A DNA stretch of 64,000 bases, from positions 62,001 to 126,000 of the forward strand of contig NZ_FNDX01000006.1 of the NCBI RefSeq assembly GCF_900099765.1, written 5' to 3'. This stretch comes from Paenibacillus typhae (GTDB taxonomy: Bacteria; Bacillota; Bacilli; Paenibacillales; Paenibacillaceae). The position numbers and the translations under genes are program-made. Below, one piece after another: positions 29,941-38,123 of this stretch. A model generated the notes under the pieces. It did not search any database and was not told the origin of the DNA. It saw only the letters and a program-made list of their open reading frames with translations. How positions within the stretch are numbered: the first letter of the stretch is position 1; every line of letters starts with the position of its first letter.

Positions 29941-29991
29941 TGTACCCGGTACAGCTGCCGCCGGATATGCATTGCAGTTCAGCCTGTCCAT

Positions 29992-30021
29992 GCATAGGAT
30001 GTCCTGCCAGTCGTCATAATA
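29992..30021 (+). promoter_or_regulatory. Forespore (sigma-G/sigma-F type) promoter of sleB
   Basis: GCATA at 29992-29996, an 18-nt spacer and CATAATA at 30015-30021 match the G-Y-A-T-A / C-A-T-W-M-T-A pattern of forespore promoters. It lies 50 nt upstream of a germination enzyme gene, which is forespore-expressed in other species. Consensus is known; activity here is inferred. Confidence 0.7.
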
Positions 30022-30070
30022 ACTTTAGCCATCCATGTTGAACTTACAATAGAAAGGTAGAGCGACCCCA

Positions 30071-30931
30071 ATGAAAAAACATAAGCAGTGGATATTTGCC
30101 TTAATGACTCTGCTACTGGCAGCCGCACCGTTTGCGGGAGTAGCTTTCAAGGACCAGGATGTATACGCCAATCCGCAGCAGCGGACGGAATCCGTCAGCC
30201 CTTTTTCCGGGGAAGAGGCGCTTCCGGCTTTCGGGACGACTCCGCTGAAGGTAGGCTCATCAGGTCAGGATGTATATGAGCTACAGGGCAGACTGAAGTA
30301 TCTCGGTTACTATAACGGAAAGATTGACAGCAAGTTTGGTGCCAAGACCAAAAATGCGGTAACCTGGTTCCAGTGGAAATTCGGAATGAAGGCAGATGGC
30401 GTTGTCGGGGCTAAAACAAAGCTGAAGCTGTATAATGCGACCAAAGCATGGAAGCCGACAGAGCCTTCAACCACGACTGCCAAAAAGAATACGGGCAACA
30501 ACACGGCTGCCAAGACAGGCAATACCGGCAAAACGAATACAACTGCAGAATTGTCCTCCGGTAATACTATGGGCTTGTCCGAAAATGATCTGAAGATCAT
30601 GGCCAATGCCGTATACGGCGAGGCACGCGGGGAGCCGTTTGAGGGGCAGGTGGCGGTGGCTGCGGTAATCCTGAACCGGGTTAAATCCCCGAGCTTTCCC
30701 AATACACCGTCCGGTGTTATTTTTCAGCCGGGAGCCTTTACGGCGGTAGCGGACGGCCAGATCTATCTCGAGCCGAATGAACAGGCACGCAAAGCCGTTC
30801 AGCAGGCGCTTAACGGCTGGGACCCTTCCGGCGGCTGCCTCTATTATTTTAACCCCCGGACTGCGACCTCCAAATGGATTTGGACCCGGCCGCAGGTCAT
30901 CACGATCGGAGAGCATATCTTCTGTATGTAA
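30071..30931 (+). CDS. sleB: Spore cortex-lytic enzyme SleB
   Basis: Lytic transglycosylase-type hydrolase that degrades spore cortex on germination. The 286 residues have a signal peptide (about 1-34), a peptidoglycan-binding type 1 domain (about 58-120: G-Q-D-V-Y-E-L-Q-G-R-L-K-Y-L-G-Y-Y), a Thr/Lys/Asn-rich linker (about 125-170) and the Hydrolase_2 catalytic domain (about 180-286) with A-V-Y-G-E-A-R-G-E (catalytic glutamate) and A-V-I-L-N-R-V. GAAAGGTAG precedes the ATG. No ypeB follows: the next genes are the M16 pair, so the usual SleB partner must be elsewhere. A CwlJ-like role cannot be excluded but the PG_binding domain favours SleB. Confidence 0.9.
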   Translation: MKKHKQWIFALMTLLLAAAPFAGVAFKDQDVYANPQQRTESVSPFSGEEALPAFGTTPLKVGSSGQDVYELQGRLKYLGYYNGKIDSKFGAKTKNAVTWFQWKFGMKADGVVGAKTKLKLYNATKAWKPTEPSTTTAKKNTGNNTAAKTGNTGKTNTTAELSSGNTMGLSENDLKIMANAVYGEARGEPFEGQVAVAAVILNRVKSPSFPNTPSGVIFQPGAFTAVADGQIYLEPNEQARKAVQQALNGWDPSGGCLYYFNPRTATSKWIWTRPQVITIGEHIFCM

Positions 30932-30947
30932 GTCTATACACCGACTT

Positions 30948-30982
30948 AAAGCAACCGGTAAATCCTCAGCCGGTTGCTTCCT
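30948..30982 (+). terminator. Hairpin after sleB
   Basis: AGCAACCGG (30950-30958) and CCGGTTGCT (30970-30978) form a perfect 9-bp stem, followed by only TTCCTT, so termination may be modest. Confidence 0.65.
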
Positions 30983-31065
30983 TACTTTGGAATGGTTTAG
31001 AATGGATAATACTTCATAAACTTAAATAGCACTGCATCTATCCACGCCGTAAAGGAGTTTTGGAA

Positions 31066-32343
31066 TTGACAAACAATGGATTTCAACATGGCAACGCTGC
31101 AGGCATGCGCATCCATGTACTGCCGACCAAGGCGTTTAAAACCTTCGCCATTTCCCTCTATGCCGGAGTGCCTCTGGATGAGAGCACAGTCACCCCGACA
31201 GCGCTGGCTCCTTTTGTCCTCCGCAGAGGCACAGCCACTTACCCGGAGACCATGCAGTTCCGCGAACGGCTGGAAGAGCTTTACGGAGCCGGATTCGGCT
31301 TTGATGTCTACAAACGGGGCGATTATCAGATTGTCCAGTTCCGGATGGACACGATCAACGATTCTTTTGTTCAAAGTAAGGAAAGTCTGCTGGGCGAGTC
31401 ATTCGCCTTTCTCGGTGAGGTGCTGACCCGGCCTTTGCTGGAGGATGGAAGCTTCCGCGCCTCCTATGTGGCAACCGAGCGTGAAACGGTGCGCAAGAAG
31501 CTGGAAGCGATCGTAAACGATAAAATCCGCTATGCCGCTGAACGCTGCATTGAGGAAATGTGCCGCCAGGAGCCTTACCGTCTGCATCCGCTTGGACAGA
31601 GAGCCGACCTGGACAGCATTACGCCCAAGAGCCTGTATGATTCTTATACAGCATGGCTGAACGGCGCCATTCTTGATCTGTATGTGGTTGGCGATACAAC
31701 GCCTGAAGAAGTCGAACGGCAGGTTATCCGCCATTTTGGCCGTGCCCACAAGGAAACAGCCGGCTACAGCTCCAACTTTAAGCCGGTGGCTGTTTCAGAG
31801 GTCCGCACGGTGGAAGAAAAGCTGGATGTTAATCAGGGCAAGCTCAATATGGGTCTGCGCACCTCCATAACCTATTCAGATGACAGATATGCTTCAGCGC
31901 TGATGTACAACGGTATTCTCGGCGGGTATCCGCACTCCAAGCTGTTTGTTAACGTCCGTGAAAAGGAAAGTCTTGCGTACTATGCATCCTCCCGCTATGA
32001 CGGGCACAAGGGCATCGGCACCATCCAGTCGGGGATCGAAACGCAGAATTACGGCAAGGCTGTAGACATTATCCGCAAACAGCTCGATGAGCTGAAGGCC
32101 GGGAATATCAGCGATCTGGAGCTGAATCAGACCAAAGCGATGATCCGCAACCTGTTGTCCGAGATACAGGACTCTGCCTTTGAGCTGATTTCGTTTGATT
32201 TTAACCGCCAATTGTCCGGAAAAGACCGTTCAGCGCAGGAATTGCTTGCACAAGTGGACGGAATTGGTGCTGAAGACGTGAAGGCGGCTGCCGACACCTT
32301 CCAGCTGGATACGATTTATTTCCTGACAGGGAAGGGGGAATAG
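31066..32343 (+). CDS. ymfF: M16 family protein YmfF, non-catalytic partner
   Basis: A 425-residue M16-fold protein. The place of the zinc motif reads T-A-L-A-P-F-V-L-R-R-G-T, so H-x-x-E-H is missing and the protein is probably not a protease by itself; the second-half motif R-E-K-E-S-L-A-Y-Y is kept. Active M16 enzymes often pair with such a subunit, and the next gene encodes a catalytic one. TTG 31066 is chosen since AAAGGAG (31051-31057) is 8 nt away; TTG 31060 is too close. Confidence 0.9.
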   Translation: MTNNGFQHGNAAGMRIHVLPTKAFKTFAISLYAGVPLDESTVTPTALAPFVLRRGTATYPETMQFRERLEELYGAGFGFDVYKRGDYQIVQFRMDTINDSFVQSKESLLGESFAFLGEVLTRPLLEDGSFRASYVATERETVRKKLEAIVNDKIRYAAERCIEEMCRQEPYRLHPLGQRADLDSITPKSLYDSYTAWLNGAILDLYVVGDTTPEEVERQVIRHFGRAHKETAGYSSNFKPVAVSEVRTVEEKLDVNQGKLNMGLRTSITYSDDRYASALMYNGILGGYPHSKLFVNVREKESLAYYASSRYDGHKGIGTIQSGIETQNYGKAVDIIRKQLDELKAGNISDLELNQTKAMIRNLLSEIQDSAFELISFDFNRQLSGKDRSAQELLAQVDGIGAEDVKAAADTFQLDTIYFLTGKGE

Positions 32344-32346
32344 CAG

Positions 32347-33627
32347 ATGAACAAACTTCATTACGACAAGCTGCAGGAAACGCTGTATCACGAGGTCATG
32401 GATAACGGGCTGCACGTATATGTACTGCCCAAACCTGCCTTCAAAAAAACCTACGCCACCTTCGCGACCAAATACGGCTCTGTAGACAATCATTTCAAAG
32501 TAGCCGGGGGTGAAGAAACGACTGTTCCGGACGGGATTGCCCACTTCCTCGAGCACAAAATGTTTGAGGAGCCGGAAGGCGATATTTTTGCCACCTTTGC
32601 CTCCAACGGTGCGTCGGCGAATGCTTTTACCAGCTTTGACCAGACGGTATATCTCTTTTCGGCAACTGAAAATATTGAGACCAATCTCAGCACCCTGATT
32701 GATTTTGTGCAGCGTCCTTATTTTACGGATGAAAACGTGGAGAAGGAAAAGGGCATCATCGGACAGGAAATCAATATGTATGCCGATAATCCGGACTGGC
32801 GCGTCTATTTCGGATTAATCGAAGCGATGTATTCCAAGCATCCGGTGCATATCGATATTGCCGGCACGATTGATTCCATTGCCACGATCACCAAAGAAAC
32901 GCTCTACACTTGCTACAATTCCTTTTATCATCCGAGCAACATGCTGCTGTTCATTGTCGGCGGTGTTGAGCCCGAGAAGGTATTTGAGCTGGTCCGCACG
33001 AACCAGGCGGCTAAGGCCTATGACAAGCAGGGCGAAATTACGCGTATTTTTGAAGAAGAGCCTGTCCAGGTAGCACAGAAACATAAAGAAAGCCGGCTTG
33101 CTGTATCCATGCCGAAATGCCTGTTCGGATTCAAGGAGAAACCCGAGGGGCTGACCGGGGAAGCGGCGGTACGACGTGACCTGACAACGAAGCTGATGCT
33201 CGACCTGCTGTTCGGAAGCAGCACGGCGCTCTATCAGAAGCTGTACGATGAAGAGCTGATTTCGGACAGCTTCGGCCATGAGTTCAACAGTTCCCCGCAA
33301 TATGCCTTCTCGGCAGTCGGAGGAGATACGAAGGACCCGGATCTGCTGCTGAAACGGATCAAGGAAGAGGTGAATGCGGTGCTTGCTTCCGGCTTTGCCG
33401 AGAAGGATTTTGAACGGGCCCGCAAAAAGAAAATCGGCGGCTATCTGCGTATGCTGAACTCGCCGGAGAGCATCGCCCATGAATTCACGCGCTATCAGTT
33501 CCGCGGCGGCGATTTGTTTGAAGTGCTTCCGGTCTACGAGTCGATTACACTGGATGAGGTCAATGCCCGTCTCCGTGCCCATGTTGACTGGGAACAGCTT
33601 AGCGTATCGCTTGTGGTGAGCCCTTAA
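32347..33627 (+). CDS. ymfH: M16 family zinc peptidase YmfH
   Basis: A 426-residue catalytic M16 protein with H-F-L-E-H at residues 66-70 and the distal glutamate in I-G-Q-E-I-N-M-Y. It starts 3 nt after ymfF, and GGGGGAATAG lies before its ATG. Together they probably form an active/inactive heterodimer like other bacterial M16B pairs. The substrate is not known; in B. subtilis the pair is linked to peptide processing. The stop overlaps the next start. Confidence 0.92.
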   Translation: MNKLHYDKLQETLYHEVMDNGLHVYVLPKPAFKKTYATFATKYGSVDNHFKVAGGEETTVPDGIAHFLEHKMFEEPEGDIFATFASNGASANAFTSFDQTVYLFSATENIETNLSTLIDFVQRPYFTDENVEKEKGIIGQEINMYADNPDWRVYFGLIEAMYSKHPVHIDIAGTIDSIATITKETLYTCYNSFYHPSNMLLFIVGGVEPEKVFELVRTNQAAKAYDKQGEITRIFEEEPVQVAQKHKESRLAVSMPKCLFGFKEKPEGLTGEAAVRRDLTTKLMLDLLFGSSTALYQKLYDEELISDSFGHEFNSSPQYAFSAVGGDTKDPDLLLKRIKEEVNAVLASGFAEKDFERARKKKIGGYLRMLNSPESIAHEFTRYQFRGGDLFEVLPVYESITLDEVNARLRAHVDWEQLSVSLVVSP

Positions 33628-34394
33628 TGGCGTTAACGGGAGATGGCGGCAAACCAATCAATGAGATGACGGTGCTTATAACAGGAGGAAGTGGGGGGAT
33701 TGGCGGTGCAATCGCCGAGCGCTTTGCTTCTGTAGGCATGAACATTGTCATTCATTATATGAATTCACATGAAGCGGCAAATGATGTTGCCCGCCGCTGT
33801 CTGGCAATGGGGGCAAAGGTGATGACCGTGGCTGCGGATATGAAGGACCGCAGCCAGCTTTTGCGTATGGCTGAACGCCTGGAAAGCAGCGGCATGCTGC
33901 CGGATATTCTGGTCAACAATGCCGGAAAGGCCCATTACGGGATGCTGGCCGATGTCACGGAAGAGGAATGGGACGAAGTAATGGCGGTCAACCTCAAAGG
34001 AATCTTTTTATGCAGCCAGATTTTTATGCCTTATATGGTCTCGCAGCGCTTTGGCCGGATTATTAATGTATCTTCTGTCTGGGGCATTTCCGGCGCCTCC
34101 TGCGAGGTGGCCTACTCCGCAAGCAAAGGCGGCGTCAACGCCTTTACGAAGGCGCTGGCCAAAGAGCTGGCCCCTTCGGGGGTGACTGTGAATGCTGTGG
34201 CGCCGGGGGCCGTGAATACAGCGATGCTTAATAATCTTCAGGAGGACGAGCTGCGCATGCTGGAAGAAGAAATTCCGGCCGGCCGGCTTGCTTCACCGGA
34301 AGAGGTGGCTTCACTTGTCTATTTTCTGGCATTGCCCGAATCGGGTTATATCACCGGCCAGGTGATCAGTCCGAATGGCGGCTGGATTACTTAG
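33627..34394 (+). CDS. ymfI: SDR family oxidoreductase YmfI
   Basis: A 255-residue classical short-chain dehydrogenase. Cofactor motif T-G-G-S-G-G-I-G (residues about 19-26), N-N-A-G, the catalytic serine in I-N-V-S-S and Y-S-A-S-K (Tyr/Lys pair) are all present, with C-terminal P-N-G-G-W as in FabG-like enzymes. The ATG overlaps the ymfH stop by 1 nt; ATG 33666 (after G-K-P-I-N-E) is an alternative that would still keep the Rossmann motif. The substrate is not known; 3-oxoacyl-ACP reductase activity is possible. Confidence 0.9.
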   Translation: MALTGDGGKPINEMTVLITGGSGGIGGAIAERFASVGMNIVIHYMNSHEAANDVARRCLAMGAKVMTVAADMKDRSQLLRMAERLESSGMLPDILVNNAGKAHYGMLADVTEEEWDEVMAVNLKGIFLCSQIFMPYMVSQRFGRIINVSSVWGISGASCEVAYSASKGGVNAFTKALAKELAPSGVTVNAVAPGAVNTAMLNNLQEDELRMLEEEIPAGRLASPEEVASLVYFLALPESGYITGQVISPNGGWIT

Positions 34395-34546
34395 CGTATC
34401 TGTTTTTCCGAGCGGCTTGGAGAAATGCTCCAGCATAAGAACAGCACGTACGAGACATATTAATACTGTTGCTTTTAAATCATCACGTAAGACGGCTGAC
34501 GGCTGAAACAGGGCGTCCGGACCGTAACCATGAAGGAGGATTTAAG

Positions 34547-34807
34547 ATGTCAACAGAATCCGTAGTAAAGAACTTTGATACCTGGAAGAGCTTTCTGGGT
34601 GAACGGGTCATTCAGGCTGAAAAAATGGGGATGAGTGAAGAAACCATCACCAAGCTGGCTTTTGAAATCGGGGAATTCCTCGACAAAAAAGTCGATCCGG
34701 GCAACTACTCCAACCGGGCGATCAAAGAGCTGTGGGATGTCGGTACGGACGATGAGAAGCATACCATTGCTTCCCTCATGGTCAAGCTGGCGAAGAAAAA
34801 CGCATAG
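34547..34807 (+). CDS. ymfJ: DUF3243 domain protein YmfJ
   Basis: An 86-residue soluble acidic protein with the DUF3243 pattern V-K-N-F-D-T-W-K-S-F-L-G and I-G-E-F-L-D-K-K-V-D-P-x-N. AAGGAGGATTTAAG fixes ATG 34547; the open frame from 34469 is rejected. Function unknown; its place between ymfI and ymfK is conserved. Confidence 0.9.
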   Translation: MSTESVVKNFDTWKSFLGERVIQAEKMGMSEETITKLAFEIGEFLDKKVDPGNYSNRAIKELWDVGTDDEKHTIASLMVKLAKKNA

Positions 34808-34818
34808 GCAAGCGGAAG

Positions 34819-34843
34819 GAGCTCCCCATAGCGGGAGCTTTTC
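34819..34843 (+). terminator. Intrinsic terminator after ymfJ
   Basis: AGCTCCC (34820-34826) and GGGAGCT (34833-34839) form a perfect 7-bp stem followed by TTTTC. Confidence 0.75.
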
Positions 34844-34987
34844 TGCAATTATTACAACAGTGTCCTTGCCTTTCATTTTTATTTTATATATCATTAACAT
34901 GACCCGTGTTTCAGAAGCTATGCCGAAGCCGGTTTTTTTGAGGTTATGGCAACTTACAGGGAAAAGGAATCTATGAGGTGCGAATCA

Positions 34988-35755
34988 GTGGAATATAAAC
35001 AGTGGTACATGGAGTACAAGATACATAAGAACAGACCTGGTCTGCTTGGTGATATCGCTTCAATGCTTGGTATGCTCGAAGTCAACATTCTGACGATTAA
35101 CGGTGTTGAAGGCAAAACCCGCGGGATGCTGCTGGAAACCAGTGACGACGAGAAAATTATGCTGATGGGTGAAATGCTCAAAAAGGTGGATAATATTACG
35201 GTTACGGCCTTGCGCTCCCCGCGTCTGGTGGATAAGCTGGCTGTCCGTCATGGACGATATATTGACCGGGATTCGGATGACCGCAAGACTTTCCGCTTCA
35301 CGCGGGATGAACTGGGGCTGCTTGTCGACTTTCTCGGCGAATTGTTTAAAAGGGAAGGCAATCAGGTTATAGGACTTAGAGGCATGCCGCGTGTCGGCAA
35401 AACAGAGTCCATCATTGCGGGGAGCGTCTGTGCGCAGAAGCGCTGGACCTTCGTCTCGTCCACGCTGCTGAGACAAACGGTGCGCAGCCAGCTGGCCGAG
35501 GATGAAATGAATCCGAATAATGTCTTCATTATTGACGGCATTGTCAGCACCATCCGCTCCAACGAGAAGCATTACAATCTGCTGCAGCAGGTCATGAGCA
35601 TGCCGAGCACGAAGGTGATTGAGCACCCGGATATTTTTGTGCGGGAATCCGAGTATACCTTTGATGATTTCGATATCATTATCGAGCTGCGCAACAATCC
35701 TGGAGAAGAAATATTGTACGAGTCGTTTACGACAAGCTACAGTGATGATCTATAA
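34988..35755 (+). CDS. ymfK: DUF3388 domain protein YmfK with ACT-like N-terminus
   Basis: A 255-residue protein. Residues about 8-75 look like an ACT-type regulatory domain (E-Y-K-I-H-K-N-R-P-G-L-L-G-D-I-A-S-M-L-G); the middle holds a P-loop-like G-M-P-R-V-G-K-T (about 130-137), followed by I-I-D-G-I-V. So it may bind a nucleotide and a small ligand. GTG 34988 has GAGGTG at the right distance; the in-frame ATG 34946 extension is poorly supported. Function unknown. The stop codon runs straight into a tandem repeat array. Confidence 0.88.
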   Translation: MEYKQWYMEYKIHKNRPGLLGDIASMLGMLEVNILTINGVEGKTRGMLLETSDDEKIMLMGEMLKKVDNITVTALRSPRLVDKLAVRHGRYIDRDSDDRKTFRFTRDELGLLVDFLGELFKREGNQVIGLRGMPRVGKTESIIAGSVCAQKRWTFVSSTLLRQTVRSQLAEDEMNPNNVFIIDGIVSTIRSNEKHYNLLQQVMSMPSTKVIEHPDIFVRESEYTFDDFDIIIELRNNPGEEILYESFTTSYSDDL

Positions 35756-36019
35756 ATGAGCACATGCTTCTGAAGCGAGTTCTGTACGAAACAGAATCGT
35801 GGAAGTATTGCTCACAAAAACTTAAGCGTATGCTTCCGAAATGAGTTTTGTACGAAGCTAAAATCGTGGAAGTATTGCTCACAAAACTAAGAGTATGCTT
35901 CCGAAGTGAGTTTTGTACGAAGCTAAAATCGTGGAAGTATTGCTCACAAAACCAAGAGTATGCTTCCGAAGTGAGTTTTGTACGAAGCTAAAATCGTGGA
36001 AGTATTGCTCACAAAACTT
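35756..36019 (+). repeat. Four-copy tandem repeat (65-67 nt units) before rodZ
   Basis: The core TCGTGGAAGTATTGCTCACA recurs at 35797, 35864, 35929 and 35994 (spacing 67, 65, 65). Copies 3 and 4 are almost identical; copy 1 is most diverged. Each unit contains GTGAG/CTCAC and ACGA/TCGT inverted pairs, plus a short hairpin TTCTGT/ACAGAA in copy 1 replaced by TTTT/AAAA in the others, a matched C-G to T-A change. The array fills the entire gap between ymfK and the rodZ ribosome binding site. Confidence 0.95.
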
Positions 36020-36034
36020 TTAGGAGGTGATGGT

Positions 36035-36994
36035 ATGTCGGAACTGGGCCGGCATTTGAAAGAGGCGCGTCTCCAAAAGGGGATGAGTCTTGACGATGTC
36101 CAGGAAGTAACCAAGATTCGCAAAAAATATTTAGAAGCCATCGAAGCGGGGGATTACAAAGTGCTTCCCGGAAGCTTTTATGTCCGGGCCTTTATCAAAA
36201 CCTATGCCGAAGCTGTCGGAGTTAATCCGGACGAGCTGATGGAAGAGCACGGCAATGTTCCGGCGGCTCCTGTAGATACCACGATGGAAACGGTGATCCA
36301 GAAGCGCAGCCGCAGGACGGAGACGGAACGGAATGCCAAATGGCTGCCGACAGTCCTGATGTGGACCTTTCCGGTCCTGATCATCGCGGTGATCTACTGG
36401 TACGCTTCCTCGAATATGAACAAATCCGATCCTGAAACGGTAGATTCGTCCAACGTAACGAATGAACAGCAGGATCCGTCCAAGATCCAGCCTTCGCCGA
36501 CTGCCGTCGGTGGCGGAATTGTCAGTAATTCTCCGTCAGCGGGCGGGGACAGCACGGCAACTGCAACAGCTTCGCCTACAATTGCGCCGACTGCTACACC
36601 TGTACCTTCTCCGACAGCAGGCCCGGTGACGGTTACTGAGGATCGCAAATCAGGCAAGACTACAATCTTTAAAGTAACTGCCTCCTCCGGTACTCCTGTA
36701 GAGGTTAAGATTGCAGCTACGGGTACTAGCTGGCTTGAGGTTTACAACGGCGAGAATTCCCAGGGAGAGAAGCTCAGCTTCGGTAATACTGCAGCTGGCG
36801 ATTCCCTGAGCTTTACGCTCGGTGCGGAAGGGATGTATATCAAATCCGGATACTCTCCGGCGACCACCATTACCGTGAACGGACAGGAAATTACGGACGG
36901 CAAAACCTCTTCCCGTCTCCTGCTGGAGCTGGACAGCGGTGCTTCCGGCGGAACTGAAGGAACGGAAGACACTGCCGGAAATACAAACGAGTAA
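36035..36994 (+). CDS. rodZ: Cytoskeletal/cell-shape protein RodZ (HTH plus DUF4115)
   Basis: A 319-residue bitopic membrane protein that links MreB to the cell wall elongation machinery. It has an N-terminal Xre-type HTH (about 5-68: L-K-E-A-R-L-Q-K-G-M-S-L-D-D-V and F-Y-V-R-A-F-I-K-T-Y-A), one membrane helix (about 103-124), a Ser/Thr/Pro-rich outer linker (about 128-205) and a C-terminal DUF4115 domain (about 220-300). TAGGAGGTGATGGT precedes ATG 36035. Corresponds to B. subtilis ymfM. The tandem repeat array upstream would be part of its 5' region. Confidence 0.93.
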   Translation: MSELGRHLKEARLQKGMSLDDVQEVTKIRKKYLEAIEAGDYKVLPGSFYVRAFIKTYAEAVGVNPDELMEEHGNVPAAPVDTTMETVIQKRSRRTETERNAKWLPTVLMWTFPVLIIAVIYWYASSNMNKSDPETVDSSNVTNEQQDPSKIQPSPTAVGGGIVSNSPSAGGDSTATATASPTIAPTATPVPSPTAGPVTVTEDRKSGKTTIFKVTASSGTPVEVKIAATGTSWLEVYNGENSQGEKLSFGNTAAGDSLSFTLGAEGMYIKSGYSPATTITVNGQEITDGKTSSRLLLELDSGASGGTEGTEDTAGNTNE

Positions 36995-37074
36995 AACCAG
37001 TCCTGCATAGACTTTGGTAATTTGGAGAACCTAAGAATGATTTACAGTTCTTACGCCAAAGTGAGGTGTATCTC

Positions 37075-37236
37075 ATGACTGTCAGCTGGATTGTTACCGG
37101 GCTTGGCATTATTGTCAGCCTTCTCGGGTATTATTTGACACCGAGCGCCTGGGGCTATGGAATTCTTGGTTTTGGACTGGCGCATATTGTGCTGGGAATT
37201 CTGGATATGTTCCGGGCTCCCGCACGCAGCAGATAA
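37075..37236 (+). CDS. Small membrane protein of unknown function
   Basis: A 53-residue open frame, M-T-V-S-W-I-V-T-G-L-G-I-I-V-S-L-L-G-Y-Y, with two hydrophobic segments (about 4-20 and 29-46) and a basic tail (R-A-P-A-R-S-R). GTGAGGTG at 37061-37068 is a good ribosome binding site. It follows rodZ by 80 nt and precedes a terminator, so it is probably co-transcribed with rodZ. I do not recognise a family. Confidence 0.75.
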   Translation: MTVSWIVTGLGIIVSLLGYYLTPSAWGYGILGFGLAHIVLGILDMFRAPARSR

Positions 37237-37303
37237 GGCCAGTGAAGGAGTCTCCCGGGAACGGATATGCCGGGGGACGGGAATAATCTTTTGTTTACGC
37301 AGA

Positions 37304-37342
37304 AAAACGGGTGCCGCCTTTCAGGCGGCACAGCCGTTTTAA
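37304..37342 (+). terminator. Intrinsic terminator after the rodZ unit
   Basis: AAAACGG-GTGCCGCCT (37304-37319) pairs with AGGCGGCAC-AG-CCGTTTT (37323-37340), a near-perfect 16-bp stem with a 3-nt loop, then TAAGG. Confidence 0.85.
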
Positions 37343-37403
37343 GGTATTTTGAAAGATAAGACTTTATATGTTGCCCGTTATAAATTATTTATCTATTTAA
37401 TGC

Positions 37404-37447
37404 AGAAACGGATACCGCCCCTGAAGGACGGCAAAGCCGTTTCTTCT
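37404..37447 (+). terminator. Second terminator-like hairpin
   Basis: AGAAACGG (37404-37411) and CCGTTTCT (37437-37444) form a perfect 8-bp stem followed by TCTT. The arms resemble those of the hairpin 100 nt upstream (AAACGG/CCGTTT), so one may be a partial duplicate of the other. Confidence 0.55.
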
Positions 37448-37474
37448 TGCATGCCCGGCAGCTTCCTTCCATAA

Positions 37475-37504
37475 TTAGACTTCATGTGCCCTTTCTCATA
37501 TAAT
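37475..37504 (+). promoter_or_regulatory. Sigma-A promoter of the yajQ-family gene
   Basis: TTAGAC at 37475-37480, an 18-nt spacer and a perfect TATAAT at 37499-37504, 36 nt upstream of the start codon. Confidence 0.65.
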
Positions 37505-37539
37505 AGAAAAGAATAATTGTAAGCAAAGGACGTGGAAGA

Positions 37540-38031
37540 ATGAGTTCGGAAAGTTCATTTGACATCGTATCCAAAATGGATATGCAGGAATTAACCAACG
37601 CGGTTCACCAGACGGAGAAGGAAATTGATAACCGCTTTGACTTCAAAAACAGCAAAAGCAGTCTGAAGCTGGAGAAGGACGCGCTTATCATTGCCTCCGA
37701 GGACGAATATAAGCTGAACGCCGTCATTGATATTTTGCAGTCCAAAATGGTCAAACGCGGAATCACACTCAAAAATCTGGATTTCGGCAAAATCGAGCCG
37801 GCTGCACTGGGCACAGTCCGCCAGCGTCTGGGCCTCAAGCAGGGCATTGATCAGGAAAATGCCAAAAAGATCAATATCCTCATCCGCGACTCCAAACTGA
37901 AGGTGAAAAGCCAGATTCAGGGAGATACCATCCGTGTAACCGGTAAAAGCCGTGACGATCTGCAGCAGATCATCCAAATGCTGCGCAAAGCTGATTTGCC
38001 GCTGGATCTGCAGTTTAACAATTTAAAGTAA
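37540..38031 (+). CDS. yajQ: YajQ family nucleotide-binding protein
   Basis: A 163-residue protein of the YajQ (DUF520) family. Some members in Gram-negatives bind cyclic di-GMP and act as regulators, but the role in Bacillota is not settled. Signature: S-F-D-I-V-S-K-M-D-M-Q-E-L-T-N-A, then E-I-D-N-R-F-D-F-K at residues about 27-36 and L-P-L-D-L-Q-F-N-N at the end. AAAGGACGTGG precedes the ATG. It interrupts the rodZ-pgsA order seen in B. subtilis. Confidence 0.92.
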   Translation: MSSESSFDIVSKMDMQELTNAVHQTEKEIDNRFDFKNSKSSLKLEKDALIIASEDEYKLNAVIDILQSKMVKRGITLKNLDFGKIEPAALGTVRQRLGLKQGIDQENAKKINILIRDSKLKVKSQIQGDTIRVTGKSRDDLQQIIQMLRKADLPLDLQFNNLK

Positions 38032-38039
38032 GCCTATGC

Positions 38040-38080
38040 ACCCCGCAGTGTATGCGTAACTGCCGCAGCGGGGTCTTTTA
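38040..38080 (+). terminator. Intrinsic terminator after yajQ
   Basis: ACCCCGC (38040-38046) pairs with GCGGGGT (38068-38074), followed by CTTTTA. Confidence 0.7.
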
Positions 38081-38123
38081 CCTACATATTTTGGAATCAG
38101 GATGGATCAGGGGAGGAACTTCA

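Noticed and set aside
35756..36019. CRISPR array
   Set aside because: The units are whole-length tandem repeats without unique spacers, and there are only four; no cas genes are nearby.
35978..36034. Upstream start for rodZ
   Set aside because: The extra 19 codons are part of the tandem repeat, and the ribosome binding site lies after them.
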